A stretch of 35,090 nucleotides of DNA from Acanthamoeba sp. SK_2022b (taxonomy: Eukaryota > Discosea > Longamoebia > Acanthamoebidae): positions 1 through 35,090 of the forward strand of contig JANDJZ010000089.1 of assembly GCA_027943245.1 (NCBI GenBank), in the 5' to 3' direction. This document shows positions 1-9,957 of the stretch, piece by piece (within the stretch, counting starts at the first letter, position 1; the number at the start of each line of letters is the position of its first letter). The notes under the pieces were generated by a model. It had not been told where the DNA came from, did not search any database, and saw only the letters and a list, made by a program, of their open reading frames with translations. The translations under genes were made by a program, and so were the position numbers.

Positions 1-533
1 CATCTACGACTTTCCCGACAACCGCTCGTGCGTTGCTCTCTCCTCTCCTCTCCTCTCCGCTCGGGTGGGCGTGAGCATGACGTCAGCGTGACGTGGGCTC
101 GTCTAGGGTGTACAACACGTACTTGGGGGAGCAGTTTGACCACGGGGACATGAACGAGGCGGATCAGGGCGACTACGACACGCTGCGGCCGTTCGACGGC
201 GATGACGACCTGCTGCAAGACGAGAGGCGCGAGGAGAAGGCCACGGAGAAAGAGGCCCACCGGGAGGGCCAGCAGGTGCTCGATGAGGTGCGCGAGGAGG
301 TCCTCATGCTCGAGGGCTGTCAGTCAAGCCGTAAGCTGCGGCCCGAGCCGCCCTCTGACGACGCGCAGGTGTGTGCCCTTCTCTCGCTTTCGTTCTTTGT
401 TCGAATGACTGACTGACTGACTGGTCGATGCCTCGCGTGAGCGCAGCCACTGCTGAGGAAGGTGGAGCGGCTGCCGGCGGTGCGACACATGACGCGAGAC
501 CGAAGCCGGCGAACGAGGGGCAACAACGTTTGA
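1..533 (+). CDS. 3' end of an unidentified acidic, coiled-coil-like protein gene (partial)
   Basis: Only the last three exons are in the window: about 1-27, 107-368 and 447-533. The first intron runs from a GT after CGCTC to a TCTAG acceptor. Exon 1 leaves two bases of a codon, and the next exon completes it. The second intron (369-446) is in phase 0 between CGCAG/GTGTG and GCGCAG. The spliced tail reads IYDFPDNRS, then YNTYLGEQFDHGDMN, an Asp/Glu-rich stretch, and a Glu/Arg-rich probable helix. It ends in a basic tail (KVERLPAVRHMTRDRSRRTR) and TGA. I do not recognise the family. The acidic-then-basic layout suggests a nuclear or RNA-associated protein, but that is a guess. A TCTCC-rich pyrimidine run lies in the first intron. 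Confidence 0.55.
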
Positions 534-575
534 GGAGGAAAACACATACCTGTGAATGCCAAACAGAAGAAGAAG

Positions 576-1133
576 ATGGATGCCCTGTCCTTGTTTCCCG
601 GCGACTTGGTCCGCCTGGCGGGTCCCTGCGGCAAGGCCACGGTGTACGTCGTCCTCGCCTCTCGAGCCAGCCATTCACAGGCGGTCGCCCACGCAGGCCC
701 GGGCGACGAAGACCAGGTGCGCATCAACGCAGCGGCAAGGCGCAACCTGGGCGTGGCTCTCTACGACTACGTCACGCTCGAGCCGGTGGTGGACCTCCCC
801 TACGGCAACAGGGTCACCCTCCGAGCTGTGGCTGACTCCCTTCCTTCAGGTGGGGCACCGTTCTGCTGTGTGCCACTCCACTTCCGCTTCCTTGCTCACA
901 GGCAATGAACCAACATGCTTGTAGGGTGGATGAGGCCGTACATGAGGTTGCTGTGGTTGCCAGACATCTTCATCTACTTTCGTGACGCCTACAGGCCAGT
1001 CCACAAGGGGGACCTCATTCCCATCAATGCCCACCCGGGCGTGTGCCCGCCCTTCACGGTCGATCTCGAGGTCGTAGACACGGACCCCGGGGACTGCATC
1101 GTCAGTCATGACACCCAGCTCCGCATCCTGTAG
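576..1133 (+). CDS. Orphan CDC48/p97-type N-terminal domain, no ATPase domains
   Basis: Two exons, 576-849 and 925-1133, join in phase across a 75-bp GT-AG intron and give about 160 residues. The start MDALSLFPGDLV, then the segments QVRINAAARRNLGVAL, VDLPYGNRVTL, RDAYRPVHKGDL and VDTDPGDCIVSHDTQ, match in order the double-psi barrel and four-stranded barrel halves of the Cdc48/p97 N-domain. That domain normally binds Ufd1-Npl4, p47 and other adaptors ahead of two AAA ATPase modules. Here the frame stops directly after the N-domain. The next sequence is an exon fragment of a ZIP transporter on the other strand. The usual N-terminal lead-in peptide is also missing. It is either a free-standing adaptor-binding domain or a truncated copy left by a segmental duplication. 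I favour the latter, although the ORF is intact. Confidence 0.65.
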
Positions 1134-1209
1134 ACCAGTCCACCGTGGCTGTATATATTTATTTATTCTTAAATTTCTTAATATCAGGATTTGTTTTATT
1201 TTTAAATTA

Positions 1210-1401
1210 TCAGATTGAGGAGAGGTCAGGGGGCAGCATGGCGGCGGCCATGGAGAGGAAGAGCAGGCAGGTGATCATGCCCGCGCCCGTGGCCGTGGCG
1301 GCCGAGTGGGCGCCGCAGTGCTTCACCGCCACCAGGACCAGCTCGTGCAGCAAGATGAACGACATGATACCCACCACCATTGCCAACAGAAAGTGCAGCC
1401 T
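1210..1401 (-). pseudogene. Diverged copy of the last exon of a ZIP zinc transporter
   Basis: This stretch is a clear but diverged duplicate of exon 4 of the intact ZIP gene at 14629-14815. It reads RLHFLLAMVVGIMSF, then LHELVLVAVKHCGAHSAA, and ends MLPPDLSSI and stop. The preceding intron (CA-rich) and a few further bases to about 1505 are also recognisable, and then homology stops. Exons 1-3 are absent, so no transporter can be made. Together with the CDC48 N-domain just to its left it forms one half of a direct duplication. The other half lies 13 kb away. Confidence 0.8.
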
Positions 1402-1510
1402 TGTGACGTCATCACGCACGCACGCACACATGCATGCATGCACGCACGCATGCACACACACACACACACATGGTGAGCCATCTCATTCAGGTCACTGTGC
1501 ACATGTGTGA

Positions 1511-3128
1511 GTAGGTAACATCCCAAGAGAGATGAGCAGAACAAATTGCTGAGAAGGATTTGTTGAGAAGACTGAGGAGGTGAAGCCAGAAGTAGGTGCA
1601 AGATTCTTTAAGAACAGAAGCCAAGTTCTATGCCTGAAGAACAGTGTGTTCAGAAAAAAGTAACAATGTCACTACATGCCCAAGGTGAACCCATCTATAT
1701 TCTGTACATCCACAGATGTCACTTTTTCACCATCTTACCTTTTTCATCACAAAACAACAAGGTGAGCATTGACCTGATGCACATTGGTTCAACCACCACA
1801 GCCCAATGATGTACTTGACCCAAAGGGCATCTTTACATTTCATGTGCATATCACTTTTTCATCATCATAGATCTTCACCCACAAGAGAAGTGTGAACTGA
1901 TGTGCATCGGTTCTTCCACCCCAGCCCAGAGATGTACATATTTTAAATCAAATACCCGGTGTTCAGATGAAATTTCACTTTATGTACAGATCTTTACCAA
2001 ATTTGAGCTGAAACTAGTCCAAAACAGGCATGTCGACACAATTTTTTTTTCGTGTCTCAGACCCGATGCGCATTGGTAACCCTTTAAAGATGTTTGTGAA
2101 AAACCAGTTCTTCTTGTTAAGTGTCACAATCCATTGACACATTTTGTCAAGTGCAAAACATCCAATTTTCTAAACTGTATTACCTCAGTGCCAACTGCCT
2201 ATGCTAGGGTCATGAAGACAAAAATCTGGACAACTGCAATGGACCCATTGAGCTTAATGTTGAAGTCATGGTAGCCAACCAGTTCACTCCAAAGAGCTTT
2301 CATCGCCTCCACTTGGTGCTTGTTCTTGATAGGTTTGGTGTGCCTGAGTGGGGTCCAAAAAACACCAACAAAAGTCAGATCCTCAACACATAACAGGTGT
2401 GTTAGAGGAAGGAAATGAGCAGTACAAAGTGGTTTCATGCAGTGGACAGAAGGAATGGTCTCCTTGCTAGTGACACATTGCCACATGTTGAATTTCTTCT
2501 TTTGTTTCTTTAAAGTAACAATGACTCTTTCTTTTGACTGTACACTTTTTCTACATATGGATATATGCAAAAACTTTCATTTTATGTATGCAGGCAAAAG
2601 TGTAAAAATGACACCAGTTTTTAGGTTCGTTAGCTTTCAAATGGGTGGATTGAGATAGGTTACTTACCTGCATTTTGAAAAGCTCAATGTATCTTTCCAT
2701 CATGGTCAAGTCCAGCCATCCCAGAGTGCTTCCTTAATCACATCCCTATCTCTCTAATGCACAAGGGATCAGCTTGCAATGCACTGACGCCTTTCCAGCC
2801 AAGGAAATGACCACATACCACTACCTCTGCCGCTCTGCTACTACCTCTCAACAGCCTCAAATTACCTGCCCCTCGTGCATACCTTCCTGGGTACATTTGC
2901 CCTTTATGGGGTGGGAGGTCCAGCATACCATGCCAACAGAGCACCTGCATGACATATAGCAAAAGTGTTACATCACCACAGTTCAGGCACAAACAATAAC
3001 AGGCCATACACTGACTGTTCAGTCTCCACAATAGGGGGTTAAGTAAGGACTGGGAGCTACATTTGTCAAATGTCAGTACTGGTTAGAACAACATGTGCTG
3101 GAAATGGTGGGGGGGGGTTAGTGCAAAA
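1511..3128. other. AT-richer region without a recognisable gene
   Basis: Base composition drops in GC compared with the flanking genes. There is no intron-exon pattern like that of the host genes here. A degenerate repeat lies at 1718-2090. A minus-strand frame of 123 codons (2570-2199) matches nothing I know. Two overlapping short frames lie at 2738-3031. I see no promoter, RNA gene or intact mobile element. Confidence 0.5.
1718..2090. repeat. Degenerate tandem repeat, unit about 125-165 bp
   Basis: The phrase CTGATGCACATTGGTTC near 1773 returns as CTGATGTGCATCGGTTC near 1896 and as CGATGCGCATTGG near 2064. The phrase CACTTTTTCACCATC near 1720 returns as CACTTTTTCATCATC near 1851. CCACAGCCCAATGATGTAC and CCCCAGCCCAGAGATGTAC follow the first two copies. 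The copies have drifted, with unequal spacing, so this is an old array. Confidence 0.5.
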
Positions 3129-3535
3129 TCAGGCCACAAGGTTGCTGGCCATTTGGTGGGACTGCATCAACATATGCTCAAGGCGCCTGTTGCTCTCCTG
3201 TAGCTGCTGAATCTCATGCTCCTGCTGCTTTAGCTGTTCTCACAGCTCAGCAACTTGAGCTGCCACTGCCCCACACTCTTTGTTAGTAACCATGATTATC
3301 AAACTAAAAAAGACAAAAGTTGAATGTATGCTCAGCCACTGCTTGCATGAACGTCAACCTCATCTGCTTCCTCTTCCATCAACTGCATTTCCTCCTGGAA
3401 CATGGGGTAGTTATATGTCATCAGCATCACTGAAGAAAATGTAGATGGGCTTCTCTTTCTCAATTTGTTGAGCATTGGAGTGGTCCTACACAATGTCAAA
3501 TGGCACCTTGACATCTGCCACATGACAATTGACAC
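3129..3535 (-). pseudogene. Broken minus-strand ORF pair ending in a coiled-coil segment
   Basis: A 67-codon frame (3535-3332) with an acidic end (QEEMQLMEEEADEVDVHAS) is followed on the same strand by a 55-codon frame from the ATG at 3293 to the stop at 3129. The second frame is broken by a TGA after QVAEL and otherwise reads as a heptad-rich helix (QEHEIQQLQESNRRLEHML). The pattern suggests the C-terminal coiled coil of a decayed element protein. I cannot name a family. Confidence 0.35.
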
Positions 3536-4198
3536 ACATCAGCATCATTATCATCATCGGTTCCAAGAGTTTTGCAGTAGGGAGCCAAAACAGGAAGAAG
3601 GTGTGCTGTACTATCATCTATGAGACTAAGGTTTCTTGATCAAACAGGTGCATGAGCTGCTGTGTCGTCACAACAGACAATTGTAAGCATCTTGGGATAA
3701 AATATGAAGATGGGAGACAAGCCTTCCTTCATACACATCTGTGTTGTATATATTTTCTAAATCACTTTTCTAATTTTCCACTATGACCTACATGCACAAA
3801 AGCAAGGCACAAACTTGCAACCTAAGATGTCTCAATGAGGTTAATTGTCATTGTCTTCTTCTTCTCAGAGGACATAAAAACAACCTGAAATGAAACTAGT
3901 GGTGACCTACCTTATACTGCCCCTTCTCAAAATGTCTACAGCTGTAGACATTTACGACACTATCCCAGACAGGTGCTGTCTACAGAAAATGAGTCACTGT
4001 CTCATTTTCCTGAACGCTCAGTTTTATTAACAACCGTTGTTTTGTTTCAAGTAAAGCACCTACCACTACTGCTGTGTGCCTACTGACATGTGATTTTGTT
4101 ACCTCAACAATGTGCAATTCATATGAAAAATTATAAGCCAACTGCAGTCAGAAAGGCAGCACTCCACTTGGGGCTAGGATGAGTAGACATGGTGTTGA
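3536..4198. other. AT-rich stretch, nothing recognised
   Basis: No frame of useful length, no repeat and no RNA gene is visible. It has the same composition as the rest of the AT-richer block. Confidence 0.5.
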
Positions 4199-4900
4199 AT
4201 GCACAAAGTTGAAGGCTTAGGTAATGGCGCACAAAGTAGGCTCAAGGCATGGCCATCATTGCCACTGCCATGGGCATTGCTGCACTCTTCAACCAAAAGG
4301 AGCAGTGTTCATTGTCATGCCCAGGATCATAGGAGCAGCTCCAAAGAGCCTTCACCAAGGCCAAGATTCAAGAACACCACAACATATCCCAGGAGGAGCA
4401 TGGAAAAGTGGTCTTCTTTGCTTTTTGCCTTCTCAAGAACACCACCTTTGATTACATGCTTGACTGCCTTTGTGCCTGCCCTGCTGATTGTACTACTGTT
4501 TTCATCTATGACTGCTCTGCTGACAAGATGCAAGCCAGCTTTGTCAACGTGCCCCAAACAAAAATATAAACATTATGTAGGAAGCTGTTTTGCTTTTCAC
4601 AAAGAGCTCTCCACTGTTTTTATGGCTTCTACATCATTGTAGGGATTTAAGATGTCCATTCAGGAGCAATGCTTAGCTGAGCTGCTGACATTGGAGCAGT
4701 TGGTACCATACTTTGCCACTGTTACAGCCTGAAAGGAAGATGTGAAGCTCTTTCTTCTGCACTTCAAAAGAACCACAGCATATCCCTCCTCTTGTGCTTA
4801 GCTGCTCAAGCACATGCAACAGACTGATGCCCCTCTGGTGTGGCCATGGCACTTGCTGAAGCAGGTCCTGTGGCAACACGGAACTCCACTCAGGCCACGA
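4199..4900 (+). pseudogene. Unidentified decayed ORFs, plus strand
   Basis: Three frames overlap. One runs 147 codons from 4199. A second, right after a TAG near 4333, reads QRAFTKAKIQEHHNI, then KVVFFAFCLLKNTTFDYMLD and stops near 4569; its composition looks more protein-like. From 4652 another frame begins MSIQEQCLAELLTLEQLV and continues past two in-frame stops. The single stops inside otherwise readable frames fit a decayed element gene. No family is recognised, and it is not clear which frame was the original. Confidence 0.25.
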
Positions 4901-5411
4901 GGTTGCCGAGGTGCATGAGCTCCAACCAATAGTGGTGATGAAATTGTTGTTGATCCTTAATTAAGAACTTACGCCAATCACCTCGCGCGACGTGATCCCG
5001 AGCAATACCGGGCGGGCCAATGATGGCGGGGCAGAACTGTTGCGACGCGAGCGTGAGCTTGTCGGCCAGGTGATGCCACCAATCCCCGCCGTTTTTGATC
5101 GAGTAGAAGTAGTACCGGGTGCTTAGATAGAGAACTGTACCAAAAGAGTTTATTAAATGAGAGGCGTTAAAGGCACTGTGACGTTTTGCCAAAGATACCC
5201 TAAGTTCGTTAGGACGACGGTAACTCCGTAGCTCTGTTACGACCCCGTTGTACGTGGACACCGCGTTGGTACACGAGGCGTTGATCGCATAAAGAGGTGC
5301 CGGCCTCGAGCAAAGAACAATCAACCAGCTTACCAGCCAGCAAGCAACACACACTTCAGCACTTGCCTTGTACAACAAACCTCACCCTAGTATATTATCA
5401 CCAAAACGGCC
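4901..5411 (+). promoter_or_regulatory. Upstream region of the secreted-protein gene
   Basis: GC content rises again from about 4970. A possible TATA-like element (TAGTATATTATC, about 5389-5400) lies 12-23 bp before the start codon. That is close for a TATA box and could instead be leader. The start context is AAAACGGCCATGA. The rest contains no ORF I would defend. Confidence 0.3.
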
Positions 5412-6092
5412 ATGAACACTCCGGTCATCCTCTCCTTCCTCGCCATCGTGGCGCTTGCCTTCGCCGCGGGCTCAGCCAATGCCCAGTGGTACGAGAACAC
5501 GCCCGTGCCCTACGACCCCATCAACCCGCCGGCGCCCGTCAAGTACAATCGCGACGTGTTCACCCTCTACAACCTCAACACATCGTCGTGGTGCTATCAC
5601 GACTGCAGCGTGGCGCCCTCGTGCCCGATGTCGTGCGCGGCCAACAACCGCACCACCATCCAGCAGTGGCTCCTCACGTCGCAGTTCACCAACGAGGTGC
5701 AGGACGGTTGCTGGATGGCGGCGCCCGTCACGGTGCCGGCCTTCCTCAGCGGCGGTTCGAGCGCCCTCTGGTGCTTCCCCAAGAATGCCTCCGTGGTGGC
5801 CAACTTCGGTGCGGACAACGACATCCACTGCAAGGGCGTTCCCGGCAACAACCCGCTCAGGCCCTATGATTGGATCCGCTTCCACAAGGTGGGCGGAGTG
5901 CAGGCGGACTTCTTCTATCCCTACGACGTCATCCGCATCTCGTCGACCAAGACCGGCAGCTTCTGCCGCGCACACCCGACCGAGCACCACTTCAGCTGCG
6001 CCGACGCGCCCAACCCGTGGGAGGGCGATCGGTTCCAGATCATCTTCGTGGCCAACGAACTCAACGCTGGCTGCCCTGGCTGGGGTCGCTAA
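5412..6092 (+). CDS. Secreted cysteine-containing protein, intronless, 226 aa
   Basis: An uninterrupted 226-residue frame begins with a textbook signal peptide: MNTP, then the hydrophobic run VILSFLAIVALAFAAG, with likely cleavage after SANA. The mature part has about ten cysteines, several in short clusters (WCYHDCSVAPSCPMSC), and N-glycosylation-type sites such as NTSS, NRTT and NASV. The C-terminal portion (VIRISSTKTGSFCRAHP, then PWEGDRFQI) resembles one lobe of a beta-trefoil, where a fascin-like strand carries an SxxTGxFCR motif. That is inference. The gene is GC-rich with host-like third positions, although both sides are AT-richer decayed DNA. No transmembrane segment or GPI-type tail follows. 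It probably acts outside the cell or in the secretory pathway. The exact family is unknown. Confidence 0.8.
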   Translation: MNTPVILSFLAIVALAFAAGSANAQWYENTPVPYDPINPPAPVKYNRDVFTLYNLNTSSWCYHDCSVAPSCPMSCAANNRTTIQQWLLTSQFTNEVQDGCWMAAPVTVPAFLSGGSSALWCFPKNASVVANFGADNDIHCKGVPGNNPLRPYDWIRFHKVGGVQADFFYPYDVIRISSTKTGSFCRAHPTEHHFSCADAPNPWEGDRFQIIFVANELNAGCPGWGR

Positions 6093-6357
6093 ACCAAGCG
6101 TTACCGACTGGACGGGCTTCAATCGCTGAACCATAACGAACATGTTCTTTCCCCAATGCCCTCCGGGCCAGAACATCAATGTAAAACCAACATAAACAAA
6201 ACGGCATTCGTGCGCCACTGTACACTGTAACGCCATTGTTGACTCAGGCCAAGCTCACGGTGAGCGGGGGAGATTCGGTAAAGTGCAGGCCAGGATCGCT
6301 TGTTGAGTGAGGGTGTTAGCGGAGGAGAGAGCAGAGTTGGTGGGCGGTTGTGGAAAG
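6093..6357. other. 3' flank of the secreted-protein gene
   Basis: No ORF is convincing. A run with AAAACCAACATAAACAAAAC (6182-6201) may contain the polyadenylation region of the gene before it. Confidence 0.3.
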
Positions 6358-6495
6358 GGTACCCAATAAGCCTGCGCGCAAGATAGAGGAAGGGCTTCTC
6401 GAAGTTGTAGGTGGACTTGGCGGAGATGTGTAGTACTGCAGATTCTTCTTGCGGTGCTTGACCACGCGCTCTTTCAAGTCCACCTTGGTGCCCAC
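6358..6495 (-). pseudogene. RAN: Ran GTPase pseudogene fragment
   Basis: Read on the minus strand, this gives GTKVDLKERVVK, then HRKKNLQYY, then after a frame change ISAKSTYNFEKPFLYLARRL. These are the NKxD guanine-specificity region and the SAK loop of Ran, in order. One or more bases are missing after the TACTAC of LQYY, where the intact gene should have an acidic residue before ISAK. A few residues are also missing between KERVVK and HRKK. Only about 45 codons remain, so no GTPase is encoded. A (GTT)n run (6496-6520) abuts the break. Confidence 0.75.
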
Positions 6496-7428
6496 CTTTG
6501 TTGTTGTTGTTGTTGTTGGTGGTGTTCAGCGCTGACCAACGGGCGGGGCCGAGGAGGGGCGGGGCGGATTGAGCGTACTAGGACACCCGGCATGTTGGGA
6601 TTGGGGGGTGGCCACGGCCTCGCGGTACCACCTCGGAATGTTTTTGTACGTCACACGGCTGGTGCTGGCAGGCGGGAGCAAGCGAGTAAGCCACACGATC
6701 GGGATGGCGTGCGTTCCCCCCCCCCGCAAACACAGCATCATTGGTTCGGCACAACGCACTAGTAACCATCGCGGAGGCCGCCAAGCTTCTCCTGGCCAGC
6801 ACAGTCCCACACCTGACCCCCACAAGCGTGAGACGCAGGCGGGAGAGTGCAGGGAGGCACGCCGAGTGGTCATGAGCTTCTCGACGGGGGAGAGAGAGAG
6901 AGAGAGGGCAAATGCGTGGGCGGCCACGTGCAAGAGTGCGTATGTGCACATAGGGTGTTGGGAAGTGATTAGGGTGTTGGTTTGGGTCAGGATTAGGCGC
7001 GGGTAGTGACGCACTAGTAACCATCGCGGAGGCCACCGAACTTCTCCTGGCTAGCACAGTCCTACAACTGCGTACCACCGGGGGTCAAGGAGTGACGTAT
7101 TCAGAGGAGGGAGGGGAGATAGAGGGAGGGAGGGAAAGTGATGACATGTGTTTGCAGTTGGGTGAGTGAGCTGTCCTGTGGCGCAGCAAGTTGAGGGTGT
7201 GGGGACAGTCCATCAAAGATGGCAGTATCACAGACTGGGTCTGACAGGCTTGCTTCATGCAGCTCAAAGAGATCAGCCCCATTCTCCAAGCTCAGCTGCA
7301 GTGAATAGAGGTTCCTGGCAGTTGTCATGTAGGTCTTGAATCACATCAGAAGGTAAGGGCAAGGGAAGGATTTTGTATGGAGCTCCTGTTGATGGTGTAG
7401 TTGATGTTAGCTTACTCATGGGAGTACA
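6496..7428. other. Non-coding stretch with a repeated gene fragment and simple repeats
   Basis: (TTG)n lies at 6499-6520 and (GA)n at 6888-6906. A 60-70 bp sequence occurs twice in direct orientation, near 6754 and near 7009. Each copy starts GCACTAGTAACCATCGCGG. On the plus strand both read ALVTIAEA(A/T), then (K/E)LLLASTV, so they may be remnants of one helical protein repeat. A minus-strand frame of 75 codons (7328-7101) is not recognised. Confidence 0.45.
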
Positions 7429-7953
7429 TTACAAGATTGTTTGTAAACCTTTGAGAATGGATCTGAGTAGCTTGACAGGTTCAGACCATGCACCTTCAGT
7501 TATGGTCAGCATCCCTGAAGAAGTGGAACACATGTGGTACTGAGTGCCCCTCAAGGTCATTAAGGTGAGGGCTGAGCCAGCTCTTCCAATCCCAGACAGT
7601 ATCAATGTGATGAAAAGTTGGAGTGGTGCCTTCCCCCTAGAAAAGGCATGTTCTAGTAGAGCCTGCATTTGGCTGAGAGCAAAGTGCATGGATGAACATT
7701 TCCAAGCCTTGAGTTGTGAGGAAGCTTGACAAAGGAAAGTGTGTGAATGAGTGTGAGGATTGACACAGGGAGAAATGGGCAGGTGGATGTCACCATTGGG
7801 AAGTCTGTCACCCACAATCTCAAAAAACGACTCCTCTATTATCAAATGAGAGGTCGAAAATGACTGGCGTTTTTTTTTTTGTGCAATCATTCCTTGGAAT
7901 GCACTATTGGGGGAATTACTCAAATTAATCACAAACAGCGATTGTAATTTCAA
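7429..7953 (-). CDS. Unidentified 174-codon ORF in the AT-rich block
   Basis: This is the longest open frame in the central decayed block. It starts MKLQSLFVINLSNSPNS and contains a (K)n/(T)n slippery run near 7870. It shows no motif, signal peptide or clear membrane segment that I recognise. A 61-codon frame overlaps on the other strand. It may be chance or part of a dead element. Confidence 0.2.
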   Translation of the reverse strand: MKLQSLFVINLSNSPNSAFQGMIAQKKKRQSFSTSHLIIEESFFEIVGDRLPNGDIHLPISPCVNPHTHSHTFLCQASSQLKAWKCSSMHFALSQMQALLEHAFSRGKAPLQLFITLILSGIGRAGSALTLMTLRGTQYHMCSTSSGMLTITEGAWSEPVKLLRSILKGLQTIL

Positions 7954-8468
7954 GATTGCAATAATTTAGGGTGGGTAAAGGCACGTCAAGAGCAAGAAAA
8001 CAGATTTTATGTGGGTAAAATTTCAGTTTTTATAATAACAAAATCCATTTTAGAAGGGTGAATATCATGGTCTTAATTTTTTGGGCTAGCAAAAGGAAGT
8101 TAAATTTATGGATGGACTAACATAATGAGGTGGTGTGCAGGGTGTTGTTGTTATTAAGTAGAGATTGGATGGTGGTTTAGTTGAGGTGTTCAACCTCTGG
8201 ATAGCATGAAGTCACCAAATAGTTAGGTGTAATTGTGCAAGGGTGAGAGCCCAATGTGCAGGTGGTGTGCACAGGAAACACATGAAGAAAATCAGATAAA
8301 GAAATTGTTTTATTCTGATTGTGTACATGTACGTGGTCCACATGTGTTTGGACATTGGAATTGGGGCAAGATCAAGAAAATCAGATCAGGAAATGGTTTT
8401 ATTATGTGGAGACGGTCCTGATTAATTTTGTCATGGGCCAACTGTTGCAAGTACCCTGCTGGCCTGTG
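7954..8468. other. AT-rich stretch with a short direct repeat
   Basis: GAAAATCAGATAAAGAAATT (8287-8306) recurs as GAAAATCAGATCAGGAAATG (8376-8395); both are followed by GTTTTATT. Nothing else is recognised. One 62-codon frame spans the repeats. Confidence 0.4.
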
Positions 8469-9957
8469 CTATGAATTTTCAGGCCAACTCTCACATATGT
8501 CCAATAGTTGCTTTCGTAGTGCAGGTCCCATGCAGTTGTTCAGGTCAAGTGAGACATCAGCACACATCATCACTCCATAGGTAATGGCAACAAGTCGACC
8601 ATCAGGCACCAGGTGGAATGACCCATGGTCATCTTCTTCTAACCAGTTGAGGAAGATTCAGGCCCTTGTAGTGCACTTCACCAAGCCAAGCCAAACACTT
8701 CCTTTTTCACCAGCCACTGCTATCATGGCACCATCATCAGATCATCAGGCTTATCAGTGGTGAGATCACAGGTGGCCTTCTGTCAGGGCGAGGCCAGCAC
8801 AGTAAGGTGGGTCAAGAGGCTCAGCAGGAATAGTATCATGGGCTTGAGAAGCAGCATAGTTGTAAACCCACTGAAATGGAGTCACAAGTAGGCAGTCTGT
8901 GAGGGCATGCAGGGTATCCTTGAGAGTGTTGGATCAAGCTGAGCAGGAACCAGGGGGATAGGGCTATCAGTGGGACATGACTCAAGGAAATGGTAGGGGC
9001 CCATCCAAGCTGAGGAACTGGAGTGGTAGTCCTTGGTTTTGAGCTGCACCCTTCCATCATCACCATGAGTGAAGCAGAAGATATGTGGGCGTGAGGTGCC
9101 CTCACACTTTGGATATATGGGTCCAGCCAGGTCTTGAATGACCAACATTCAAGCAGGAACAGGGGCTCTGGCTTATGAATATTGTTGGAGTACCAGGTGT
9201 TGAGCCCTTGCACAAAGTCATCCACAGTAAACACACGAGGATTGTACTTCATGCCCAATGTGGAGAACATCTGATCAATGTCCTCATGGGTGTGCCCCAC
9301 TGGCAGAAAAGAGATGGTGATATTACAGAAGACTTAATTATGCACCAGCCAGTGACAGTAAGCCAGCATGTACTTGTTCTTGTTCTCACAGCTGCAATTA
9401 TCAAGCTGCAAGTATAAGGTTGTATTCCAGATGCCTGCTGCTGGGCTTGCTAGGTGGCAAGTAAGGTGGTGGTGCAGCAAGGAGAGGGCAAAGTCTGGGC
9501 CACAGCCAAACTGACCATGATGTAAGTAAAGCGAGCATCTCTTGAGGCCATGGTTGATGAAACCATGAATGCCCAGCTGGAAGAGGTGCCAGGAAGATGG
9601 GAGAGGCACCAGCATGGGAAGTATCACATCACTTGAACCATCCATAATCACAGAGAAGACACCACCAGGATCAGTGCTTGCTTCCTGCTCATGAAGGTGA
9701 TACATCTTGTGCTCCTTTTCAATAAGGCGCAAATGCTCAAACTTTTGCTTCTTCAGCTCAGCCCGCTGTGCTGTTGTCATGCACTGATTAATCAGTTGAT
9801 CGTTTGTTGATGCACATATGCTACACAGGCCCAGGACACAGAACGTAGGAAACTTGACATTCTTGTGCTCTGTGTGAAAGAGCTTAAAGAATGGCTTAAT
9901 CAGACCATTGTATCGTAGCCCTGCTGCATTATTGCTGTGCAATTGGGAGTGTGACCG
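8469..9957 (-). pseudogene. DUF7869-type transposon-associated protein, broken
   Basis: On the minus strand a long frame reads, in order, KFPTFCVLGLCSICAS (a CxxC after an FPxF lead), a Lys/Arg-rich helix with EKEHKMYHLHE, FSVIMDGSSDVILPML, LYLQLDNCSCENKNKYM and SFLPVGHTHEDIDQMFS. The SxxxDG, QLDNxxxENKN and PVGHTHEDIDQ blocks are the hallmarks of the DUF7869 family. That family is widespread in protist, animal and fungal mobile elements and may have an RNase H-like fold. One in-frame TAA lies between the QLDN and HTHEDID blocks (near 9336). A frameshift near 9130 moves the continuation (PHIFCFTHGDDGRVQLK) to another frame, and further stops lie before the end at 8469. The element is dead. 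Its termini are not seen. Confidence 0.7.

Noticed and set aside
8836..9300. Separate 154-codon gene next to the DUF7869 frame
   Set aside because: It is the same frame as the 202-codon ORF beside it, divided only by one TAA. Its last third is an out-of-frame shadow after a frameshift.
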